Below are positions 18,045 through 30,600 of a stretch of 64,000 bases of DNA, one piece after another; the stretch's first letter is position 1, and every line of letters starts with the position of its first letter. A program made the translations under genes and the position numbers. The notes under the pieces are model-generated. The model was not told where the DNA came from. It did not search any database and worked only from the letters and a program-made list of their open reading frames with translations. Source of the DNA: Tubulanus polymorphus (taxonomy: Eukaryota > Nemertea > Palaeonemertea > Tubulaniformes > Tubulanidae); the NCBI RefSeq assembly GCF_964204645.1, contig NC_134029.1, forward strand, positions 21,780,450 through 21,844,449, read 5' to 3'.

Positions 18045-18885
18045 TGGCTTTGTGACATGTGGGATGCAAAAGGCGGATGATGTGATACTAAACGTGCCGC
18101 AATGATGCACAGTATTGATATAATAAGAGCACCACAACTTCAGGATTTCAATTGGATGATTCATTGTGTAGTTCATGAAAGTGATTTAAGAGAAAGTGCA
18201 ATAATGATAAATTTTGTAGTTTTGGCAGCTGTTACATTTGATAAAACTAAGGGGTTAATTATGATTGAATTATATCATCGACAAATTTTCAAGTACCGGT
18301 AATGCTAAAAGAAATTGATACCTTGTTTCTCATTAAGTTGACCCGGCCAGCTGCATATCTACCCTGTACATAGCTTATAAAATCTTGATCAAGCTAACCA
18401 TAACAGATCCTGTAGCTATAGAAATGAACTGATAACAAATGACCTGGCCGATGAGGAGAAACAAGGTTCCATTATATTTTAGCCTGAACTTTCTGTTCAA
18501 TGCACAGTTTGGTGAAAATATTTATTGCATGTTTTTATGATAAAAATTTTTTTCAATTGAAATTTTGTTTCTTTTAATTCGTTTATGTCTTGACCAACCT
18601 CGTTAAAAATTGCAATAACAAAGAGCAGAGCATGTCTTGAATTTTATGCAGAAATGAAAAAATCTTTATGTTGTAAATTTCAGTCAATACACTTGAAATA
18701 TATTGTTATAACTTTCCAGTTCCGTTCAGTTTATTTAAAGGAAATTCCTGTAGCTCATCGTTGCAACTCTAGTTGATTAAGACTAATCAAATCTTTGTCA
18801 AAATTTTGATGGACTATGCATAAAAAACCGAAGTAAAAGGCAAAGAAAACTACATTTTCCAATGTGAAACCTATGATTTTATTGA
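18045..18885. other. Convergent 3' region of C18orf32 and RIOK2
   Basis: AT-rich and without a supported gene. It probably holds the C18orf32 3' UTR, but I could not fix its polyadenylation site. Confidence 0.5.
18878..18883 (-). terminator. Polyadenylation signal for RIOK2
   Basis: AATAAA on the coding strand begins only 2-3 bases after the TGA stop, implying a very short 3' UTR if it is the site used. Confidence 0.55.
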
Positions 18886-21489
<2,604 letters not shown>

Positions 21490-22083
21490 TGTAGAGTAAA
21501 TCCTTATGAACGCTACTGTATCAGAGATAAAACGGAAAGCATTTCCTGGTAGTAGAAAAAGGGAGATGTTGCTGAAACTAAATTCAAACAACGGATTTGG
21601 ACTAATTTTGGCCCAAAATGACAATTAATTTAGATAATTCGTATCATTTTTTATTATCTTATACAATTTGGGTAATAAATTGAAATACTAACATCGCTAT
21701 TTATTTCTTCGTTCCATATATCGAAAATGTTCGTTTCGTTTTTCCATTTTCCCGGAAGATGGCGCCTTAATCGATAGCAGACCGCAGCAATTTAGCCGAA
21801 TGTTTTTGTTTATTTTTTGACACGCTTTTTTTCTTGATTATCCCAAAATAAGATCAGATGTGAAGACGGGGCTTTGGTGGTACATATAAGAAATCCGTGT
21901 ATAGGAACGTGACTCGAACAGGCGATGAAATTCCCGATTTTTCGCGTTTGTCTCTCCAGGGGACGCGACACTGACGCCACCTGGGTTTGACCCCTTCAAC
22001 AAAGGGCTTGTGAAATATTCAAGATGGCGTGTATCCCCCAGCAATTCCGAGGATCGCGGAGGCCATTTTAAGGACGTAGAATT
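21490..22083. promoter_or_regulatory. Divergent promoter between RIOK2 and THAP-BTB gene
   Basis: The start codons are 594 bp apart in opposite directions. The interval contains overlapping CCGGAAG (ETS-like) and AAGATGGCGCC (YY1-like) at 21762-21776, a second AAGATGGCG at 22021-22029, and a reverse YY1-like GGCCATTTT at 22061-22069, just upstream of the THAP start. TATA elements are not evident. YY1/ETS sites are typical of housekeeping promoters; function is inferred. Confidence 0.6.
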
Positions 22084-25000
22084 ATGGGGCACAAGGACTA
22101 CTGCTGTGTGCCTGGTTGTGGAAATAGGAGGGATGAAAAAGCAGGGTTTTCATTCTACTCAATACCCCTGAAACCACATGAGAGACATAAATCCTGGCTG
22201 GGAGCTATTGGTAAAGGTTTTGATTGGGTACCCACTGCCCACACACGGATATGCAGTCTACATTTTGTGGGCGGTAAGAAAAATAACGATCCGGACAGTC
22301 CTTCGTACATTCCTACGCTACACCTGGATTTACCTGTAACCGAAGATGAAACCCGTCGTCGACGACGGCGACCACCTGTTTCCGCGAGTCTCATCGCTAA
22401 CATTCGCCGCGACGTCGAGGGTAACATTTACACGTCGACGAGAACGATTCCTTCGACGCCGGACGTGATGAAAGCTAAAACCGTCAGATCTCTTCTGTAC
22501 AACGACGTCGTTCACATGGAAAACGGATTTCAAAACCAACAACAACCGCAACCGGATCAGGTCGTCGCGGTAACGCCGAAACCGGCGGAATCCGGATCGT
22601 TTTCGTCGTTTATTCGTTCGTTGAGTAAAGAAAATACGTTGAATTTAATGAAACAAAGTTACGTGAAAATCGGAGCCGAAACGAACACAACGCCACCTAG
22701 CGCTACAGTATCCGTCAATCCGGAATCAAAACCTAATTTCCAAGATGTGAGTTAACTGTACCGAAAACCTGCAATCAGTTGCTCAAAAATTGGTTAAAGT
22801 TTGATTAAAGTACCATGGTAGTTAGTTACCTAATCGTTGGTGGTATTTATCTACTACATGTAGGCCTATTTAACTTTTGCCAACTTTTAAGTAACTGACC
22901 TCTGTTTGTTGTAAGTCGCCGAAATTGCCTGTCAATCTTTACAATTACCTGTTGTCATACGTTTTACAGAAGAGTGTATTTGGATCAGGTTCGATGTGGA
23001 AGGATAGTAACCATAGTAACAAATTACTGAAGAACCTAGCTCGCTTGTGGAATGACCAGACTTTTGCCGATGTTGTGATAAATGTTGGTTTTGAAACATT
23101 CCATGTAAGTTTTGAATTCTCAGTTTATTCCGTAATTAGGCCTATATTTCCCATAGAAAAATGGTTCTTGAAATGCAATTAGTAATGATATGATTTAAAT
23201 ATTATTTCAGGCACATCGCATTGTTGTCGCCGCAGCCAGTCCTTTCATGGCTAGTTTACTGTCAAATGTTCCGTTACAAGATAAGTGTAAGTACTTCATT
23301 TAACCCTTTCAGTGCGTCTACACCGTAGTGCGGTGTATGAATTGGTGATTTATTTTGCTAGTACACTGCACTGCGGTGTATCGATGTAATAACTAATTAG
23401 TAATTATCTCTATTGAAAGATGGCAACACCTGTCAAACATAGTGAAATATTGATAACTGATGATACACAGCACCGCAGTGTAGACGCACTATAGTGGTAT
23501 TCCGGTTATTCAACATACTAGGGTGGAATTTTTTCAAAATTTTCTAATCTCCAACACTATGAGGTATTATTGAGTCAGCACTGAAAGGGTTAAAGCCATC
23601 ATTGAAATGATTTCAGGCTAGCTGAAAATTTCAGACAGGTCTCATTTTGATGTCTAAGATTATGTTTTTGTTTTCAGGCGTGAGCATTGAACTTCCGTGC
23701 GACCCTCGAGCGATGAAAGAAATCCTCAATTTCATGTACACGGGAACTCTAACACTGAAAGACGAGACGGTGTATCCGATACTGTACTCGGCTCAGATGC
23801 TGAACGTCGAGAAAGTGCGATACATGTGCGAAAAATACGTCGATATTAACAAACTGCCGAATCCGGAAAAAGGCGAACACGAAAATGACACCGATATGGC
23901 GGAGGCGTACGAAAATGACAACAGCGTAAATAGCGACGAGAACGACGAGTGGAATAACGGACCAAAAATCGAATCGTGTTTCACATTGACGAACGGAGAT
24001 TCAAAAACTGAAAACAATTTCGAATCCAGTTCGCAGACGAAACGTCGCAAACGAAAAGCCGAAGTGACGATGAAACTACAGCCGAAACTACGCGTAATCG
24101 CCGAGGATGGCCTAGACGAGGCGGTCACGGTGAAAGAGGAACCGGATTGGGAATGGGATGACGCGCCGGAAGAAGATCCTCCGATGGTGCCCCCAGATAT
24201 CGATGTCAAAACCGAAAACGCGCAAATCGATACGATTGATGAGATTAGACGAGAAGTCGACGAGGAACTCGTCGCGGAATCGTCGTCGAAAAAGAGCCGC
24301 AAACGAAAGTCGAAACCGTTCCGAGCTGCGTGCGTCGAAACCGTCAAACTCGAAGAACCGAAACCCGAAGAGATGAAAGATTTATTAGGTTTGTTCGGAG
24401 GCGGTGATTCGGAGGTACAGAATACCGACGTCGGCGAGTTTATCAATAAATTACTGAACGTACACGACATAGTATCGCCTTCTGATCTCAATCTACCTGA
24501 AGATACTCACGACGGACTCGGGTTCATGGGCGAAGGAATCTTAGCTCCGTACAGTTCGAAAAGCGTCAAATCGAAGAAAAATCCCGACGAAGTGAAAAAA
24601 CAACAACAGGGACCGTTTTCGCGTATTTGCGCCGTTTGTTTCTGGCGTTTTCCGTCGGACGAGACCGCCGAAAAGCATATACGCAAAAATCACCCGGAAG
24701 TGAGCGAGGCCGAAATTCTGAGCAAAATCAAAGAAATGCGAATGCTGAACGCTAAACAGGATAATAGGAACTCGTCGAAGAATCAAAACGCGAACGCGAA
24801 GTCATCCGACGCGAAACAGAAAACGTCTGAGATTCTGCCCGACGATATCATGATATCTCGACAGTTCATCTCGAGTAACGATCGCACGGTGAGTAGTGAC
24901 GGAATCAAACAAAAGGCGGCTCTAGCGTACGTGTGTTGTCATTGCGATTCGAAGCACGAGTCACTACCCCTGTGTTTGGAGCACGTTCGCGATTGCCCGG

Positions 25001-25764
25001 TTCGTCAAACCGGGAAATCGCCGCGCGAACCGGCGCCGCCGGCGAAGATCGCGCAGCAGAGCGCCGCGAATCTGTACGGCGAATCGGCGAAGTTAGATTC
25101 GCTGGATCGCGTGGAACGCGACGAACGCGGTCGCATTCTGTATCACTGCGACGAGTGTCAGTACAAAACAACGCAGAAATATTACCTACCATTCCATCGT
25201 TATTATAAACATAGCATACCACTACCGGACGGTATCGACGTCTACGAGTGCGAAGTCTGTCATAAAAAACACCCGAGCGCCGGCGCGCTACGCGATCACA
25301 TGCTTTATCACAGCACGTCGAAGGATCATCAGTTCGTTTGTAGTTTATGTAAAGAAGTATTCAAAACCGTAACGTCGCTTCGCGATCACACGCGTCGCAG
25401 TCATCACCTCACAAACTCGGATACGCCGAAAAAGGAGAAACAGTATTATCAGTGTGACTATCCGAATTGCATTTATCGCACGCGCTATAAGAATAAGCTG
25501 TACACGCATTCCGTGCGACATTCGGGGGCGCAGCCCGAGTGGTTGAAACCGAAACCAGAGCCCGACCAAGACGGCACGCTTTATATCGACGAACTCGACG
25601 ATATGAACAGTAGCGCATTATCGAATCAGGACGAAGGGAATACTAGCGCGGCCGCCGCTGGCGCGTCGGTTCAAGATGATCCGAACTCGAGTGATTTATC
25701 TTCGCACGAGGTAGCAACCGGTACGTCGGATATCGTGTCCAAACAATCGGAAATTCCTGAATAG
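22084..25764 (+). CDS. THAP + BTB + C2H2 zinc-finger protein
   Basis: Four exons, 22084-22746, 22970-23104, 23211-23286 and 23678-25764, splice in frame to 986 residues. Residues 1-85 form a THAP domain: CCVPGC, a Trp in KSWLGAIG, RICSLHF and the YIPTL motif in AVPTIF position, a zinc-binding DNA-binding fold. Residues about 236-345 form a BTB/POZ domain (LWNDQTFADVVI, FHAHRIVVAAASPFM, LNFMYTGTLTL), which normally dimerises or recruits cofactors. An acidic, basic-patched linker follows, then isolated C2H2-like fingers near 609 and 709 and four in a row at about 780-905. Likely a nuclear DNA-binding regulator. I do not recognise an orthologue with this arrangement. Alternative: a 223-residue THAP gene ending at the TAA inside intron 1 plus a separate BTB gene starting at ATG 22997. 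The good donor GTGAGT and matching phase favour one gene. Confidence 0.8.
23300..23593. mobile_element. piggyBac-like MITE with TTAA target site
   Basis: The element lies in intron 3 of the THAP-BTB gene. It starts TTAACCCTTTCAGTGCG and ends ACTGAAAGGGTTAA, so it is flanked by TTAA and has inverted CCCTTTCAGT ends. Inner inverted copies of a CGTCTACACCGTAGTGCGG-type segment follow. TTAA duplication with CCCTTT ends is typical of piggyBac elements. About 294 bp, no coding capacity. Confidence 0.75.
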
Positions 25765-26047
25765 ATTTAATAGATATGCAAGGTAGTAATTCATAGTGTG
25801 TTCTTTTCCTACATACCGGTATTTTAGCGGTCACAGGCGGTTTTTTGTACTTCAGAAATGATTTGTTTCGATGTTTTTGATGTACAATCAATTAGTAAAA
25901 CCATGAATATTCAGTGATTATTGTAATACGTACATTCAGCTGGACTGAGGCATGTATTTCAGTTTTATTTCTAGGTAACCAATCATAAAATTTTCTAGAA
26001 CCGTGGACTCAAAACCAAAGTTATATAGCCTTAAAGATAAAACCTAG

Positions 26048-26212
26048 CTACGTTGGAACCTTATTACAACGAACTTGAGGGGACCAGAAAACCTGTTCAT
26101 TATAACCGATAGTTTGTTATATCCAGTATGGAGTTATTAAAATTGGCCTATTTGAAATGAAAATCTAGGTTTGTGATAACCGATGAATCAGTTATAACAA
26201 GGCTGCCCTGGA
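26048..26212 (+). mobile_element. pogo/Tigger-like MITE, copy 1
   Basis: Ends are inverted copies: GGAACCTTATTACAACGAAC on the left and GTTATAACAAGGCTGCCCTG on the right. The sequence matches, in opposite orientation, the element at 44115-44292, sharing for example TTATAACCGATAGTT and ATCCAGTATG. It lies in the putative 3' UTR of the THAP-BTB gene. Confidence 0.65.
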
Positions 26213-27126
26213 TTATTACCCCCAAACCTGGATATGTGACAATCCAGAAAATGTTATTGTACTGCTGCCACCAAGGTTTTGTACTGGTGGCCTGCAAGAT
26301 CAATAGCGAATGACGAATTCAATTTTAGTGAAAAAATGCCGTGAATTGCATTGTAAAAATATCGTAAATAATGTACATATTATTGTCTAAGTAAACAATA
26401 ATACCATAATGATTTGAATGAACAAAATGATGCATTTTACAGCGTAGTGATCAGGATTTTACTAATTAATCATATACGCTTTATTTACAATATGACATAC
26501 TTAAATGTGCTACATACCGTAATGTCATACTCTACTATATGATAGACTACGTTAATTGTTGTTTGTATTATCATTATCATCAATGGATTAATAATCAAAC
26601 CATAAAACTGTAAATACGATGTAGACGTTTGATAATAATAATGATGAATATCTGCGCATGTTATTTGTTTAAAGTTGTATAAATTTCTACGTAGATCATG
26701 AATATTGATATTCCACTAAAGAAATTATGAATGAATATATACGTTATTGATTACTTCAAACTATTCCACATATCTACTAGCCCGATCAGTAGCTGGTGTA
26801 TATTTCGAATCTATCTTTTTCACCCTCGCCCGATGTAAAATATGTTTTTATCAAATTTAGATGTTCTATGAAAAAGTTTATATGCATATCACATTATGCG
26901 TGTGTAAGTATGTGTATTAAAACGGCTACAAATCAGTGTCACAATTTCTTCACATATTAAGTTGCTGTGATCAGATAGAAAGATAGATAAATCGTGCACG
27001 TATTCTCACTATAGTTACTGATAGGTTTCGATGATATTTCAATGATATTTTCCTATGATATCTATGATATTTTACTGGCGTAAAATTAGCTGCACATTTA
27101 ACTATTATCATTTCATCTTCTCATTC

Positions 27127-27132
27127 AATAAA
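27127..27132 (+). terminator. Candidate polyadenylation signal for THAP-BTB gene
   Basis: AATAAA about 1.36 kb after the stop codon and about 500 bp before the next start codon on the same strand. Confidence 0.35.
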
Positions 27133-27485
27133 TCATGTATGTAAATAGAAACACGTATAATGGTTGTTGTATTCGTTATTGGATGATGGCTGGTTTTCTC
27201 TACTGGAGTCAAATTCACGGACGGAGGACTTTGAGTTTCTTGTCGTTGGTTCTGATGTGATCATTGGTTGCTAAGGTCATTGTTGCCTGGAGGCATTTCA
27301 CTGAAAATTCTCGCGTACCAGAGGAAATAACTGTACAATACAATACGATACAGTACAATACAATACAGCAGTATATCACTCCCTAACCAAGTATTGGTAT
27401 GTATAGGATACCATATTTCATATTCAAAAATTATTGCGAGTAAGGTGCTGCTATGATATTGCTGTGGCAGATGGATGAACTATGT

Positions 27486-27528
27486 CAGCTGAAAAATGGC
27501 TGGCTGTGTCAGCTGCAATAGCCAGCTG
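27486..27528. promoter_or_regulatory. Cluster of three CAGCTG E-boxes upstream of ANO8
   Basis: CAGCTG palindromes occur at 27486-27491, 27510-27515 and 27523-27528, about 100 bp before the proposed ANO8 start. CAGCTG is a bHLH E-box; use as such is inferred. Confidence 0.4.
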
Positions 27529-27627
27529 CACCAGTATGCTGTTATTACAGCATTGACTTGCATATATTGAACCTCGCTGTTAGGCTACTGCACAGTGTGA
27601 CCCAGCGATGGGTTTGCGGTGACAGTC

Positions 27628-30600
27628 ATGGAAACTAAGGACAATACAGATGTACGACAAAGAAAGAAGACTGATGCAACACCATCAACATCGGGTTAGT
27701 GAACTAAATACTGTGCAATACTGCTTTACATTCACTCACTACTGTTGCAGTCAGTAATAGCAGTAGATTATGCTAGTATTAGCTTCACATTCGCGAAGGA
27801 TTTCAATGCCAGCATGTAGCATTGTTTTTTTTATGTTACAATTGTATAAAAATGCATGCAGAAGTTTATTTATCATGATTTGTGATACATAGGCGCAGAA
27901 GGTGAGCAACGAATTCAGGAATTGATGGCTACATAATCATTGCAGTCTTCATATTTCAGCCGAAGCCTTGGCCAATCAAATCAGTATTTCTATAAAATCT
28001 AGTATAAAAGATTCCCTGCAATGTAACCTGCAGAAATTTCGTGAATGGTCTTATTTTGTGAAAGATACGTTGAAGTCCAGTAAGTTGGATACCTTTAGAG
28101 GCTTACAACGGTGAACGTGTTATATCGAGCAATGACAGCTTTGCCCCATTTGTGGAGTTGTCATATAGACTAGAATTGTGTTTTTGTGAATGGTGGATTT
28201 GGGAACATCCCTAACTCTGCATAACCCTGGTAAAGATATCGGTAAACCATGGCGCAACATTTTTCCTTACCCATGCTTTTATCCTTCTATCAGTTTTGTG
28301 TGTTAAGTAACCTTATCCATCAGCGGAGGTTGGACAGTACCATGACATAATAGGAAGTAGTTTGATTCGAATGTTTTTCAATATTTCATTTCATAAACCT
28401 TGTGAGACATAGGGTACAAACTGAACTTTTGAAACCCCTGTTGGAATCGGCTGTTACGTAGGGCCTAGTTGAGGTTAATAAAGGCATTTTAATGCTCACT
28501 TTCTCTCAGGTAATGATTAGTATCGTAGACCTATTTACCTCTGTTCAGTGATTTATATCTGAAAATGAGTTAAACTGCAGTTTCTCTAACGGAGATTTCT
28601 ATTAAATCATTGCCAGTACCCCAGTACTGGTAAGGTACCTCATTCTATTTAGATCAAGGTGTTGATAGGATGCTTGTACTCTTAGGGTAGGGTATCTACC
28701 ATTAAACCATCAATTCTAAACTTAAATTGTGAGACAAACTACAAAACGAACAATTATATACTATACATGTAACTTAAATTTGCAAGTGTAAAGCAAATTG
28801 ATATACATCCATACATTGTAACTTATGTATTGCAAGTGTATCAATATACATCCAAACAGTTAATATACATGTTAGTACTGTAACTTATTTGAATTTTTTA
28901 AGGATATTAGAATGTTGTTTTATCTAGTTCTGATTGGTGTTCTATGTTTGTTTGTGCATCATGCTGCTCCATGGACATTACTCCATCGGTCCTTAGAGTG
29001 TTCCAAGCCTAGAGATTCTCCCCCTGTTTTATCAAACTCTAAACATGTATTTCGTAAGAAAGGTAGGCAAAAAACCGCGTGGATTCAAATCTATTTCTCT
29101 GACTTAGTCGATATAAAACCCTTGTAATACTATCATATTTCAATCTGGATTTTTTGAATGATTTATAGATGGAATGTCAATTATCATTCTATCCACCGAT
29201 CTCGGGCTGGAATTCGTAGTGTCGTTAATCATACACTTATTTGCACATTTCAGTTATTCCGTGTCAAGATATTATGTTTATTTAAGATATAGATACACCT
29301 TAGCATTTATTTATACCAACTAGTATATTACTTAGAATGTGTACATAAAGCAGGATACTTTTATTGTAACATTAGCAGCAACAACAGTAGTAGATTAGTA
29401 GAAACTAGGCTATGGAAGATGCCTAATTCTTTGCTTTCATCTTTATTTCATATTTACCTATCAAATGGTGAGGCTTTTTTCATGATATTTGTATGATTTC
29501 ATGCGATATTTGCTCGTATATTTCTTGAACTATTTGGATTCAGAGATTTCGAAAATTGACGATCTGAACGCATTTAAACATCAGCCTTTCTGTATAAGCA
29601 TATGGAGCGTAAATGCAGTTTTCACAAACCGTAAAGCACATTTTCTATATGAAACAGGGGCTACACAAATTTACAGATTATTAGTATATTGTCATTCATG
29701 TGAATAATAGATTTCGTTTTACCGAATAAAATGCCATCAATTGGGTTGAATTTCAAGTACAGTTTTTTGCGTACATATTGATTAAACTATGAATTTCGAT
29801 TTTAGGAGGAGAATCCACCGGAATATTTGGGCGTAAATTCGCGAGTACCAGTCGATTTGTAGTATCCAGTAAAGTATGGATGAACACGATACCGACTCGA
29901 GACTGCGACGTACTCCTGACATTCCCGGCGAAAACCGACGACCAAACTCTGATGTGGGTCCTCGCGCGCTTGCGCAGTCGTACACCGGAACTAGAGGTAC
30001 ACGTACGTCACCATAGTAACACTGGAGTTTATGGATTTTATATGACGTCATCATACGAAAAGTAAGAAAAATTTCTATAAAACATCGTTTATTGAATTTA
30101 AAACTGTCGGTGAATTGAGTCAATGAGATCATTTATTTAGAATAGTTCGAACATGAATCAAATGTCAAATTACTTGATTAGAGATTTCTATTGCTTATTC
30201 AATATATAATTCTGTCTTGTACCTATTGACCTTTATCAGACTAATGAGAGTTGAATTCAGATATTTCTTCATGAACAGCAGCAGATCCAGGGGGACATAT
30301 GAGACTCGTACAAGTCCATCAAATTATTTTGACAGTGCCCTTTTCTACTTTGTTGACAAAAATAATTGATACATTTCTGTGCAGTAGTGACCCTGATATT
30401 GCCTTTGTGCCCTTTTGGGATGTGACAAGCTTTGAACACTGACCCCTCAGTGCAGGAGTACACATGATATCAATTGCCTTTTTGGACATCAAAATGCCCT
30501 TTTGGGACTTGAAAAGTTCTTCAAAATTGACCCCTCTGTTTAGGAGTACACATGATATCAATTGCCTTTTTGGATATCGAAATGCCCTTTTGGGATGTGA

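Larger units (their letters stand above)
25765..27627 (+). other. 3' UTR of THAP-BTB gene and ANO8 upstream region
   Basis: No further gene. The long AT-rich stretch to about 27150 is probably 3' UTR, ending near AATAAA at 27127. The remainder, to 27627, is the likely ANO8 promoter and 5' UTR. Confidence 0.5.

Noticed and set aside
23793-24491. 232-codon open frame antisense to the THAP-BTB gene
   Set aside because: It mirrors the real coding exon; the Ser-rich product comes from the complement of acidic and TCG-rich codons.
24905-25569. Overlapping Arg-rich frames on both strands over the zinc-finger exon
   Set aside because: Shadow frames of the CG-rich coding exon; no conserved motif.
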